Shown piece after piece: positions 9,901 to 18,764 of a DNA stretch of 42,916 nucleotides. Under the pieces are notes generated by a model. It was not told the DNA's origin. It was given only the letters and a program-made list of their open reading frames with translations, and searched no databases. Position 1 is the stretch's first letter; each line of letters begins with the position of its first letter. Position numbers and translations under genes: made by a program. Origin of the DNA: Gracilaria vermiculophylla (lineage: Eukaryota; Rhodophyta; Florideophyceae; Gracilariales; Gracilariaceae); contig JAHNZQ020000308.1 of NCBI GenBank assembly GCA_019155205.2, forward strand, positions 3,223,214-3,266,129. The letters run 5' to 3'.

Positions 9901-11117
9901 ACACTGCTAAAACTAAGGCTTTGATGTCCGATGTCGAATATTATGAGCAAGAACTCGCTGTTATACGTGCAGAAGCGTCCAGCAATCTTAAACGTGCGAA
10001 TAAGCTCTTATCAAAACGGCAGATGCAGATACAACAATGGAACAATTATTTCCACGAAGTAGAGGCATATGAGCGCAGTGGGCGACGTTCTGAACTCAGA
10101 GAGCTTCTCATCTCACTCGACCAGATGCAGCAGAAGATTGAATTGAGAGAGAGCGACAAGAGGGCGCAAGAAAAAGAACTTCAAACGGCTGCCGATGCCC
10201 AACGAGAAATGGAATCTCGGATACGTAACTTACGAGATAATCAACGATACCGACTTTTGGAACAAGAGCTCGATGCGAACGCCCGATCCATGCGACATGT
10301 TCAGGATGAACTTGCTACGCTAGAAAAAGAAACTGGGATGGTACCAATGGTGAAGCTGGATAAGCTTCGAAACACCCGGAATGAAAAGAATTCAATACGT
10401 CATGCAACAATAGGAAAGAGACAAGTCTACACCGATCGATACAAAGAAAAGAAAAAGGAGTTGGCAGTCGCTGAAGAGGTAGGAAGTAGAAGAAAGTTTG
10501 AGGAGTGCAGAATACAAAAACAGACCATAGAACTCGCATCAGGCGACCTGGAGCGATATTACAAGGCTCTTGATCAAGCTCTGGTGGCGTTTCACACTCT
10601 CAAAATGCAGACGATTAACAGAACAATAAAGGAGCTATGGCAGCAGACGTACAGTGGAACTGACATTGGTGAGATAGAGATTACGTCAGATAGCAACAAC
10701 TCGAGGGGGGCGGGTGGTACAGAAACTCGAAACTTTCAGTATCGTGTGCAAATGCGACAAGGACAAGCGACTCTAGACATGAGAGGGCGATGCAGCGCAG
10801 GCCAAAAGGTGTTGGCGTGTTTAGTAATAAGATTGGCCCTCGCAGAAAGTTTCTGCTCGGATTGCGGCATACTTGCGTTAGACGAACCAACGACAAATTT
10901 GGATTGGGAGAACATGGAAAATCTGGCATCTGCGTTGAAAGCCATCATTGAGAACCGTCGAGAACAACGTAGCTTCCAATTATTACTGATTACTCACGAT
11001 CAAGAGTTTATCGAGATGATTGGTGCTCGAGATTTTTGCAACGATTACCATCGAGTATACAAGGATGACGATGGTATATCGAGAGCAAGTATCGAGGAGT
11101 TGAGACAGATAGGCTGA
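6906..11117 (+). CDS. RAD50: DNA double-strand-break repair protein RAD50
   Basis: This is an intronless frame of 1403 aa; animal and yeast RAD50 are about 1310. It is the SMC-like ATPase of the MRE11-RAD50-NBS1 complex, which tethers DNA ends and starts resection and checkpoint signalling in the nucleus. Walker A is GRNGTGKST (34-42), and the Q-loop lies in IFVHQEDSLWPL. Two very long coiled-coil arms flank the zinc hook CPAC (769-772), which dimerises the apex. The ABC signature is around RCSAGQKV (Cys1296), Walker B is ILALDEPTTNLD (Asp1326, Glu1327), and the switch His is His1364 in LITHDQEF. All catalytic motifs are intact, so it should be functional. The ATG lies in the usual family position (MTTIDRLYIRGIRSY). 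It is divergent from the small RING-H2 gene. Confidence 0.97.
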   Translation: MTTIDRLYIRGIRSYGTDQETFIKFYKPLTIIQGRNGTGKSTIIEAVKMAATGELPPMVGSGAAFIHDPRINNDTETKAKIRLVFSNARGDQYTVARHFQLKLTQAPRGTGYKTEYRAVDSTIKRMGEDGPGSTSSFRCNVMNALVPQIMGVTKPVLNNVIFVHQEDSLWPLSEPKTLKQKFDEIFAATRYTKALESIRKFRKDQAAELKTIKVELMHYEEKVQDLEKIRTEVDHIRVRHDEFSKGIEQLDKEMTELTDQIRVLEQVTEQYQEQSTELDRLKVRRSGIDKDKAAKFAEMKLHLPKLDEQALRNEIAELDASLNRADGERAKRSGLIDDLQTELTMVREEFGRRQARKGTLEQQEKMHTERLSRLEELKADFLSKENDGVQAAGGSQRTPLPDWSASLQDWKNALARLAADADEVVQKVTQEGNSDVDKASANLNKEKLRAQSLHDGMKRKTDDIKTKKLKISSIRKELAALEESQCSINEAETKVKTAQQLLDDRNKSTRASELQKSISDGRKRVSNLREDLAEIRDLRKRLATEQSEQARFDVFVETAQRKAKLFMVSMEDFVDALLSSIEELSPFVNDTSELVHAKSCLANVLSDPSQSSARDKKDVIIDSCNRILAASKTVSTDASHHLGEASQALNSINSRREELQNQLEDARKIFNSQRVEVSRSAKKLKDVPHSPAAVHDLVEMIEQVSISDDEDTFKPQVLEQRHLDAVNDTVERMDTELLRANQKISQLESGPFLAEQELEMFDQDPRHRCPACGIASSKKQADQRKSLLNRVQKYKNPELMENAKETLMKLQEASQVLRQLQSQSSNAFVKGQTYRAISAKVAEIDLDINKFAADAKKANEHVADLEKQTGRNSATQQIATKKMEFERSFQEFQKSKRDVENKKASLAIAGSESRSLSEVEEEIRQMEEKLNELQDSIEKNSRFLDREKDEIRHAENRLHQAKERLLEQSTMAEKHKRLTLEKKNISSEIAEIEEKLQEDTAKTKALMSDVEYYEQELAVIRAEASSNLKRANKLLSKRQMQIQQWNNYFHEVEAYERSGRRSELRELLISLDQMQQKIELRESDKRAQEKELQTAADAQREMESRIRNLRDNQRYRLLEQELDANARSMRHVQDELATLEKETGMVPMVKLDKLRNTRNEKNSIRHATIGKRQVYTDRYKEKKKELAVAEEVGSRRKFEECRIQKQTIELASGDLERYYKALDQALVAFHTLKMQTINRTIKELWQQTYSGTDIGEIEITSDSNNSRGAGGTETRNFQYRVQMRQGQATLDMRGRCSAGQKVLACLVIRLALAESFCSDCGILALDEPTTNLDWENMENLASALKAIIENRREQRSFQLLLITHDQEFIEMIGARDFCNDYHRVYKDDDGISRASIEELRQIG

Positions 11118-11151
11118 ACCTTACGAGGTCTCGAGTAGAACCGATGGACAT

Positions 11152-11174
11152 TACTGAAGTCACCAACTTCAGTA
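11152..11174 (+). other. Perfect 9-bp stem-loop 35 bp after the RAD50 stop
   Basis: TACTGAAGT, loop CACCA, ACTTCAGTA. The arms are exactly complementary. It would lie in the RAD50 3' UTR. No poly-U tract follows, and it does not match the histone 3' stem-loop. Confidence 0.7.
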
Positions 11175-11679
11175 TGCAATCGCTCAGCTCATGCCAATTC
11201 CCTTGGAGCCACCAATGCGCAGGAGCAATGAAGTGTTGTGTTCTATATCAAGACTCCAATGCTGTTGGCTGAGGCAAGGTCATATCTCAACATGTCACAG
11301 GCATCTATCAGTTACCTCGTGTTTCATGTGCTTCCCCACGGAACTGGAACATCAGCATTTTCAGGCGGCGCCCATACTCATTGCAAAGCAGTAAGAGCAC
11401 ACAAATCGTCTCTTAAAGCTCTCGGTGTTCCTGAATTAAGGTAAAGTACGAAGGAACATACAGGACTAGTGATGCTCTCGATGTCTAACTCGCCAAGGGG
11501 TAAGGGTAACGTCATCCCTTCGTTCCATACTCTGTACCATACTTCCTTCAAGTTGAAGTCGATGGGAAGATATACATAATTTTGAGCCTTTTACACATTG
11601 TAAATAGAAGCCTGGTATGAAACTGTGATGCAGCGGTAATCGATTCCCAAGGGGCTTCAACCTTCTTCAATTCACGGGT

Positions 11680-11693
11680 CACGTGAACACGTG
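11680..11693. promoter_or_regulatory. Tandem G-box CACGTGAACACGTG
   Basis: Two CACGTG palindromes start 8 bp apart. The same spacing occurs at 25937-25950. This motif is a classic bHLH and bZIP site in plants and fungi; use here is inferred. Confidence 0.5.
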
Positions 11694-12746
11694 TTCCACG
11701 GGGCGAGGCTTACGCTCGAAAAGGATCTATATGGAAAACAAGATGCAGGGCTGTTCTCCCTTTACACCGCACGAGCTGAACGCGATACGTGGTGCTCTAT
11801 GCAGTGTTGTTCACCTCCAGCAAGAGCACCTCATCACCGTCATTCTCTCATTAGACCTCATGCGCAAATAGTTTCCAATTAGGTCTGAGGACTTCTCTTT
11901 GTATTGAATCGACTCTATAATTACGAACCTCTTGAAATCGGGGAACATCAGAAGAAATCCATGCTCAAGATTTGAGCGAATGATTGATTGCGAATAACCA
12001 AGATTTGATATGGAAAGAATTGGTGCACCTCTACACGTCTGCTGTCATTTGGGCCGCGCGCCATGAGGAAGTGTTACGTGGTGGCATTCATCATCCTCTA
12101 GGGAATTTTGTGTCATGCATGTTGTGGGGTGAGCGCTCCGGGTCTTGCTGGATGCATCGAAAACGTTTGGAATGCGGCTCACGCCCACGTTCTGCACGAC
12201 CATGGGCTTGCTTGTTCTTCCCTCCTCATTGTTTCGCGTTGGGAAGAGACAATATGTCATGCTTTTGAAAAGCAGAAAGCAGAGGTTCAACCCGCAAAGC
12301 ACTTCGACTACGAACCCGGCATGCATAATGGTTGAATGCATGCAAATTTTGCAGTTGATGGCATGAGCCAATCACAAGCGCTCAAGGTGTGCCACCGGGC
12401 GGTCGTGCGTGGTACGGCGCGCTCAACGCTCGGCGGTCGCGCGCCGTGATTCAGCCATCCGTCGCTGAATGTGCCAACTGTCTCCCGACGGCGCCACGCT
12501 CGTCGCCGTCGAGCGCGCGCACGTCCCCTTCCACCTGTCCGGCGCGCGGCGCAACCATGCGCAAGCGCGCAACGTTGTTGAAGCTTTGATTTCCGTATTG
12601 GGTTCAAATCACACCCGCTCAGTGAGCCACAATCGGTTTCTAATCATGGGACTAGTCCCGATTCCACCCCGCATCTGCTGTTCTTTCCCCAGTAACTTTT
12701 CGTCGGGCTGATTCCGCTCGCTCAGATTGGATTGGGTCCCGAGCAG

Positions 12747-12755
12747 TATAAATAT
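12747..12755 (+). promoter_or_regulatory. TATA box (TATAAATAT)
   Basis: A consensus TATA element lies 90 bp before the ATG at 12837. It shows that the longer open frame reaching back to a TTG at 12732 is not all coding. It is the only convincing TATA box I saw near a start codon in this window, which may mean this gene is more sharply regulated than its neighbours. Confidence 0.65.
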
Positions 12756-12836
12756 GGGAACCTGGAACAGCGCCTGGGTAGAGTTTGCCCTCTCCACACG
12801 GACATTCTTCCTTCAGAAACAGCCCGCTCGCTCATC

Positions 12837-14291
12837 ATGGGTTTTCATTCTAAGCTCTTGCTTTTACAGTGCTTCGTCACTCTTCTCTCTCTCGCTCACG
12901 CTCGGAGTGGCTTTTTTTCGGCAATGTGTGTAATCTTCCAACAGAGATGTCCACTTGGTATGCAAACCGAATCAGAAGGATGCAAAGCCGTCACCGTGGT
13001 CCAGCAAACCCGCCAATGTCTTGAAGCTGTCTGTACATACTGCGGTGGTCTCGGAAACCAGTTCCCTTGCCTCAGGTCTGAGATTAAACAGGCTTGTGAT
13101 GGAAGCCAGGTCCGTAGTACTCTTGTTCTCTCCGCTCCACCTGAAGCGCCCATGGAACCTGTTACGCCTAATCCCACCCCAGCGCCGAGCTCTTTTATGG
13201 CCTCTCCTACCCCAGTTCCTGTCGAACCCATGATGGCTCCTGTTACCCCGATTCCTGTTGAGCCAATGATGGCAACTCCCACACCGACTATGATCATGGA
13301 CATAGCGCCTTCGCCAACCATGCCTCCTCTGCCCATGAACGAGCCAGACATGGGTATGCCAACCTCTTCTGATAATGGAGCCGCTAATATGGGTACAAAT
13401 CTGTCTAGCAGCGAAGAGCCTATGGAATCTCCTGATATGTCCATCGAATCATCGCCTATGCCCGGTGAAATGACACTATTCGAACCGCTGGTCACTCCCA
13501 TGTACACTCCTATGTACACCCCGAAATCGGACGGTGAGCCTATGATGATGGACGAAACCACCATGCCTCCCATGACGATGGATGAAACCACCATGCCTCC
13601 CACGATGTCGGAGATGACTACAATGCCTCCCTCCACGATGCCGCCTACCACAACAACATCTACCACTGAAGCACCACCTACGCAATCAATGGCGACTATT
13701 TCACCAATGACTAACTCTAAACCGTCCGAATGTGTATACTCCGGCACTGACATAGTTACTATACCTCTTGGTTCCGTCACCCCGGCAGACGGATGGGTGA
13801 AGAAGAGCAGAGCTGGAATGAACGGATTAGTGTTCCGTCCTGACAAGAATCACGGTATTCTGAAGCCTGGCGTCGAAGGCGTGATGTGCTTCTCGGTTCG
13901 ACTCTCGTTGCCAGGTGACTATCATCTTACAGCAGTTTCAGCAGCTCCAGACAGAACCGAGAACAACGATATGTGGATCAAGTCTTCTAAACCTCTCACT
14001 CTAATTCGAAAGGGGATGGTGATTAACGGAAACACAGACTGGTACAAAGGATATCAAAACGAAGGAAACTACAAAATTGCCGATCATCTAAAGACCGTTG
14101 ATAACAGAGGTCATGACTTTGTGATAACCAACGTTCGTGCCAATGAGATGTTCAACATTTGTGTATCAGGAAGAAGCTACAGATATGAGGTGTTTAAGAT
14201 CATTGTCAACAAATGTACAAGTGCGCGCTGCCTTCAAGGTCCATCACCACGAGGTTCTCTCATCAATTCTGCCCCGTCTCTTTGCTCTTAG
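12837..14291 (+). CDS. Secreted Pro/Thr/Met-rich protein with C-terminal beta-sandwich-like domain
   Basis: The start at 12837 is the first ATG after the TATA box and begins a signal peptide (MGFHSKLLLLQCFVTLLSLAHA); the protein is 484 aa. Residues of about 25-95 form a Cys-rich segment (around nine Cys). A long linker (about 100-295) is rich in Pro, Thr, Met and Ser, with imperfect repeats such as TPxPVEPMM and DETTMPPMTM, a likely site of O-glycosylation. The C-terminal part (about 298-460) has motifs seen in jelly-roll carbohydrate-binding domains: NNDMWIK, DWYKGYQNEGNY and SGRSYRYEVFKIIV. I infer an extracellular or cell-wall protein that may bind a polysaccharide. The domain resemblance is from memory of motif patterns and the exact family is not named. 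Confidence 0.7.
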   Translation: MGFHSKLLLLQCFVTLLSLAHARSGFFSAMCVIFQQRCPLGMQTESEGCKAVTVVQQTRQCLEAVCTYCGGLGNQFPCLRSEIKQACDGSQVRSTLVLSAPPEAPMEPVTPNPTPAPSSFMASPTPVPVEPMMAPVTPIPVEPMMATPTPTMIMDIAPSPTMPPLPMNEPDMGMPTSSDNGAANMGTNLSSSEEPMESPDMSIESSPMPGEMTLFEPLVTPMYTPMYTPKSDGEPMMMDETTMPPMTMDETTMPPTMSEMTTMPPSTMPPTTTTSTTEAPPTQSMATISPMTNSKPSECVYSGTDIVTIPLGSVTPADGWVKKSRAGMNGLVFRPDKNHGILKPGVEGVMCFSVRLSLPGDYHLTAVSAAPDRTENNDMWIKSSKPLTLIRKGMVINGNTDWYKGYQNEGNYKIADHLKTVDNRGHDFVITNVRANEMFNICVSGRSYRYEVFKIIVNKCTSARCLQGPSPRGSLINSAPSLCS

Positions 14292-15258
14292 AATGTACAT
14301 GAATAGGTTGAAGTTCTATAAAAAATTCCAAGCACAGTACTTGATTCACTATCCTTTTAGCATGGACAACGCTTTCCCAATATTTGACTAGTGGTCTTCC
14401 GTTTAGCGACTACTCAAATTTCGATACATATTCTTGCGTCCAGTAAAAATACAAGAATGAGCAACATTTTCTCTAAAAGAAGTGAAGCAACTTCACACAT
14501 AAAAAAAGGCCTGAAGAAAGTTTTGCCTTTCTGAAGAGAGAAATATCTGAACATACAAATCTTGATTTGGATAAGAATTATAGCATAATTTTCACATGTG
14601 AGAAGAAGAAACTGACCATCGTTGACAGTAAAGGTTTGTCTAGCTAGCATCCGTTTTTGACTGAGGTGCGCATAGGGTTTGTCTTTTCGTCACTTACGTA
14701 TCGTGCAGCACGGTGACGGAATCTAAAAGTCTCCACAGAGAAAGATATATTATTTTTCTAATAAAACCACCGTAACAACTCATTAGAGATATCAAAGGCA
14801 GAGCACGTTGCAGCCTTGCGGGAGTTCCCAGGCCCTGTAGCCAACAACTTTGCCGGCGACACCCCTCCCAATCATCATCAATGCCAGTTAAGATTGGCAA
14901 TAGATTGCATCATTCTCGGCTTGCCCATGGTTTCTCGTGAACTCACCGCTCACTCAAATATGTAATCCCTGAGCTGATTCATCTGCGAGGACTGCACCCA
15001 CGAGTTGGGCGTAAGGTCAGTGGAGAAAACTCACTCTAAATCTTCAAAACACAGCAAGACTGTGCTAGTAACGTACAACAGCCCAGTCTTGCCACTGCAT
15101 GACCGAGTTCGTGTTGGACAATTCCAAAGAGGCAGCGAGAAAAAAATTCTCACGGCGCATTGTTTTTGGCTAGAAGCTCTGGTCAACCCTCGCGGGCCAC
15201 TGCAGCGTGGATCGGTGTGTGTATCAATTGGAGTACCAATCTCTCCAAACCTGTCACA
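14292..15258. other. Intergenic, no gene recognised
   Basis: This AT-rich spacer follows the secreted-protein gene. It contains a short perfect hairpin GTGAAG-CAA-CTTCAC (14482-14496) followed by an A-rich run, probably in or near the 3' UTR. No coding signature was seen on either strand. Confidence 0.45.
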
Positions 15259-15616
15259 ATGCCGCCCATATTGCAAACCCCAGCCCCGTCAACGTTACCA
15301 ACGTCGNNNNNNNNNNNNNNNNNNNNNNNNNNNNNNNNNNNNNNNNNNNNNNNNNNNNNNNNNNNNNNNNNNNNNNNNNNNNNNNNNNNNNNNNNNNNNN
15401 NNNNNNAAGCTGGAGGAAGACATTGAGAAACTGAAGCAACTTCGAAAGGAAGCGGCGGTCAATGCCGGAAATTCAGCCAAGAGCGCTGCGAAAAACAAGG
15501 ACACAACTGCTCGTATCCTGGACGAAATTCGGGGGACCCGTATGAATTCTGGATTGGCCCGGGGCAGGGTTCTTTCTGAGATTGGCAAGATCAAGAAACG
15601 TCTGGGATTTTCCTGA
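15259..15616 (+). CDS. Partial gene split by assembly gap; C-terminal coiled-coil protein
   Basis: An ATG at 15259 (preceded by TCACA) opens a Pro/Thr-rich start, MPPILQTPAPSTLPTS, that runs into the gap at 15307. After the gap a different nominal frame codes for KLEEDIEKLKQLRKEA... and ends ...IGKIKKRLGFS with TGA at 15614-15616 (69 codons). The two pieces are out of frame across the nominal 100 N, which is no objection because the gap size is a placeholder. The tail is charged and helical, with a coiled-coil start; I do not recognise the family. Whether both pieces belong to one gene is unproven. Confidence 0.5.
15307..15406. other. Assembly gap (100 N)
   Basis: Exactly 100 unknown bases, a conventional placeholder for a scaffold join of unknown length. 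Frames read through it are meaningless. Confidence 0.99.
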
Positions 15617-16664
15617 AAGGCTCTTGAAAGAAACACCTGCAGCAACCAACAAATTGAAAACCGAATGCATTGAGTTAAACACTTCAGTAAAGAGTCGAGA
15701 TTAAGAAAGCAGACCGGGAAAATGACAACAGTGATCACTTGCTTCGTGTTACATTTAATACGCAAGTGAGTGTATCGGTAAACTAAACTAAAGCAATTCC
15801 CTCTATTACCATATGAGTCTCTTATTTTCTTCCGCACTCCCCCAAGAAGTAATCTGTACCTTCATAAATCACTTCAGTGCCGTGTATTGCTATGGCTCCA
15901 ACTCATGGCGTCCGTGTGGGACTGCCCATTTGAGGGTCTATTAGCATGGTCAAAAACACTGCAACGATTAAAATAGTGTTTCGACATTTGTGTTGGACGT
16001 TTTGGGCCTTTTCCGTCTGTGACCACTGAGATGTGTTACATATTACGATTTATTGCGTCGGAAAGAGCACTAGAGTTTGATGTGTTTCCTTTCTTTCTCG
16101 TTTTCATAGTTCGCTGTCGTTGAACATTCTTGGCTGGGGGCAGCGGATGTGGTGCAATAGATGAAATGCCTACTTTATGCCTCCTGAAACTGTGCATAAT
16201 ATGTCCATGCTTCAGAACCCTCAGACACGTCGGACGGATGCGAGACAATAAGATGCTTCTAGGTTTTCGGTCTTCAAAAGGATGGGCATGCAATGGTTTT
16301 CATTGTCTCAGCTTTTGAACGAATGGACACTTCTGCCTCGACTACAAATGCCGCCTATTATTTAATTCTGCTGTGAATGCTAGTATGTACAAATATCTCT
16401 TTTATCACCCTGGATGTCGACAGTAAGCAAGATCACGGAAATTTGGGCTGAAGTCATCTGGACCGCAACACACAGTTCGGTGAGCGTCTAAGTCTGGAAG
16501 AGTTCCATAATGAACCAAAGCTCAGCAACGAAAACGGCTATCCAATAAAGAAACGGTACTGCGGGGAGGCTAACTATGCGTAACCCTCATGCCCAGCCCT
16601 TTCGGACCCATTGACGATAATTAAGGGTGACGAATCCGACAAAACAGGAACTACCCGTTGGTTC
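15617..16664. other. Intergenic, no gene recognised
   Basis: About 1 kb between two convergent genes, containing only frames under 90 codons. Probably two 3' UTRs plus spacer. Confidence 0.5.
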
Positions 16665-17828
16665 TTATCGTCTGGCCAATCTCAACTCTTGATGGAGTTC
16701 GTCCTTCTCAAGTGTGACAATAGCTAGGGCCATTTTGGCTTCTCGTAAATCACGCACGACGTCAGCGTACACCGGCTCTCTTCGAAGCATTATTTTGACC
16801 TCCTCCAGTTCCTTCTTCAGATACTGGTTTTCGCTCAAGAGCTGCTCAACCGATTCGGCATTATCGCTTTGGTTGCTGTACTCAAGGCGAGATTCAAGAT
16901 CCTGAACTTGAGACAACAAGTCCTCGTTCTTTCTTTGCAACGCACGGTTTTCTCTTCTCAACTGCTCAAATTCGGCGCGAGAAGGACCATAGCCGTTTGT
17001 TGAGCCTATATCGATTTCAGACTTCTGCTGAGAGTTGTACTTGGAGGACGAGCCAAAAGGAGAAGGATCACGCTTGGGGAGTTTGGGCGATGCAGATTGC
17101 TTGCGCACCGGGCGTGCGTGTACGGGTGCCACGTCTGATATGGCAGGACTCGAGCTGGCGGGTGGGCGTGGTCTGCTTTGACTCTTTAGCGGGGGTTGGA
17201 CGGTAGGGGCGGCAGGTACGGATATGGGACCGTCGACGTCAAGGTCGTCTAGATCGGCCAAGTCCGTGTCGACCTCGCTGTGGTCGTCCATTCCAGAAGT
17301 TGACTGCGCATCAGAATCATAATCGAACTGTGACGACCCTATGGAAGCAGAACCCTTTCCCTTTCGGTTCTTTGCCTCTCCCAGGTAAGTAGAGGCAACG
17401 CGAATAATGAGCCGACCTCCGCTAGACATGGAAGCTCCAATTCGCTTTGAGAAAGAAGGGATCTCCACATAGTCGGAGAAGTTCAAATCAATCCTTGCGA
17501 GGATCTTTCCTCGTTCGTTTGCCTGCCGAACATGGAGCTTATATATTTTGGGCTCGAACTTTGCGTTATCGCGCTTCTTCTTGAAGAGGGTGATCTCTTG
17601 CTCGATTTTCTCGCCGCCAAAGTGGGCTGTACGGCTCTGCTTGTCAATCTTGGTGGGTTTTGTGGCCAGAAGCTTTGTTCCGCGTTCCCAGGTTACGCAT
17701 ACATCGCCGGTGGTCGTGAGCTTGTCGACAGACTCGACATGAACCTCGAACTTGAACTTGAAGCCTTGCTTGTTGATGTTCCGCACCGAGCCGGCCTTGG
17801 AGATAAGCTTGGAGGAAGAGCGCTTCAT
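16665..17828 (-). CDS. NT-C2 domain and coiled-coil protein (EEIG1/EHBP1-like)
   Basis: The protein is 387 aa from the ATG at 17828. Residues of about 20-150 match the N-terminal C2 (NT-C2) pattern: FKFKFEVHVESVDKL, VCVTWERGTKLLATK, then FEPKIYKLHVRQ, GKILARIDLNFSDYV and GGRLIIRVASTYLGE. The middle is acidic and Ser/Pro-rich (about 165-275). The C-terminus (about 278-387) is a long coiled coil (EQLRRENRALQRKNEDLLSQ onward, with Leu heptads). Proteins of this layout in animals and plants link membranes or endocytic vesicles to actin or organelle movement; the role here is inferred from the family. It is divergent from the TatA-like gene. Confidence 0.75.
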   Translation of the reverse strand: MKRSSSKLISKAGSVRNINKQGFKFKFEVHVESVDKLTTTGDVCVTWERGTKLLATKPTKIDKQSRTAHFGGEKIEQEITLFKKKRDNAKFEPKIYKLHVRQANERGKILARIDLNFSDYVEIPSFSKRIGASMSSGGRLIIRVASTYLGEAKNRKGKGSASIGSSQFDYDSDAQSTSGMDDHSEVDTDLADLDDLDVDGPISVPAAPTVQPPLKSQSRPRPPASSSPAISDVAPVHARPVRKQSASPKLPKRDPSPFGSSSKYNSQQKSEIDIGSTNGYGPSRAEFEQLRRENRALQRKNEDLLSQVQDLESRLEYSNQSDNAESVEQLLSENQYLKKELEEVKIMLRREPVYADVVRDLREAKMALAIVTLEKDELHQELRLARR

Positions 17829-18764
17829 CTGGGCGAGAAATCAAAATGAACTTGCAAAGTAGATGTAGAGCGACGAGAGGGGTGGAAGTGAGGAACGTTC
17901 GTGAGCACGCGGAGAGGAGCTGGCAGCAAAAGGCGAAGGGAACAGCGGCAGCGGCGGCGACAGAGAGGGGGCTGAGGCCGTGAAGGGAGGTAGCGCTGCA
18001 GAGCGGGAGGGGGGAGGGGTCGGGCGCAGTCATAAGACAACCAGCAGCGTTCGGACGTGGGCGACGATGATGCACGCGCATGGTCATGGCTGGCACCCGT
18101 CCAGAACGGGCGGTGGCACCCGTCGCCTGCGTGCGGCGTGCGAGCGCTTTTCGGCGGCGTGGCACGTTTCGGGGCAGTTTGGTGTGCAGTTGTGGGGCTC
18201 GATTTTGAAACGGTAGGGTGCGGCTTACAGACGGTAATGTAGGTTTCGAGCGTCACGGCCGGGCCGTGTGGCGCCGGGCGGCATTTCGGGCAGCTGCCGT
18301 TTTGGCGATTACCGCTGCGATGCGGACCGAGCAGCATCACGGCGTGTGGGGCTTGTTTGTCGAGCGCCGCACTGCTCCGCCGCCCTGCTCCGCCGCTCTG
18401 CTCTGCCGCCCTGGTGTGTTCCTCTGCTGGAGAACACCATCCAGGGGATCGGCCGTCGCGCAGGGGCCTCTGTCGGTGCCCTCCATGTGGCACACAATCC
18501 CAACAGAACGGCACTTTCTTCACGGAAATTGCCTCAGTGCACAACTCGCGCTTCAAAAATGCAGCAAAATTCGGAGTGATAACTCTTACACCCCCTGTGC
18601 AGGAAGAGGTGCTTGTCGTTCGCTGTGTCTGCGTTCCGCGCTCAATAACACTATGCGCCGCAATGCGCCGTAGTGCTGGTCACACAGCTTTGCATCGCTT
18701 GTGCGATTACCATCTCCTACATGCATTTTACTGTGACTAATTTCCAACACGACACCAGCCCTTC
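17829..18764. promoter_or_regulatory. Divergent 5' region of NT-C2 (-) and TatA-like (+)
   Basis: 936 bp, very GC-rich near the NT-C2 start. It holds a 13-bp tandem triplication (18372-18410). Long open frames occur on both strands because stops are rare in such DNA; none has a recognisable product. No CACGTG or TATA box was found. Confidence 0.45.
18372..18410. repeat. 13-bp unit repeated three times
   Basis: The unit is CTGCTCCGCCGCC, with one substitution in the second copy and one in the third. It lies inside the divergent region, about 355 bp before the TatA-like start. Confidence 0.85.

Larger units (their letters stand above)
11118..12836. other. Intergenic: RAD50 3' region and upstream region of the secreted-protein gene
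   Basis: There are 1.7 kb without a recognised gene. It contains a perfect hairpin just after RAD50 (11152-11174), a doubled CACGTG (11680-11693), a CCAAT (12368-12372) in GAGCCAATCACA, a GC-rich patch (about 12390-12570), and a TATA box (12747-12755) belonging to the next gene. Several 60-110 codon frames are scattered on both strands without a protein signature. Confidence 0.5.

Noticed and set aside
11238..11444. Short plus frame with TPMLLAEARSYLN and HGTGTSAFSGGAH, faintly like part of a leishmanolysin (M8) peptidase
   Set aside because: The similarity covers only a few residues, there is no metal-binding HExxH segment nearby, and no continuation was found downstream. It could be a relic or chance.
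12600..12630. GGTTCAAATC, resembling a tRNA B-box
   Set aside because: No cloverleaf arms or acceptor stem could be paired around it. No tRNA was found elsewhere by eye either.
12896..13846. Long minus-strand frame (316 codons), hydrophobic and Gly/Val-rich
   Set aside because: It is the exact antisense of the repetitive Pro/Met/Thr linker; its composition is the mirror of those codons, and the plus strand has a signal peptide, a TATA box and domain motifs.
14482..14496. Hairpin GTGAAG-CAA-CTTCAC followed by A/T-rich DNA as a terminator
   Set aside because: The stem is only 6 bp and rho-independent terminators are not used by RNA polymerase II; kept only as a note in the spacer entry.
15005..15616. 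Continuous 203-codon frame across the N gap
   Set aside because: The gap length is a placeholder, so the frame across it has no meaning, and the upstream part lacks an ATG start or coding character.
17825..18556. 243-codon minus frame upstream of the NT-C2 gene
   Set aside because: It lies in GC-rich divergent promoter DNA where stops are scarce, has no recognisable domain and overlaps the NT-C2 start region.
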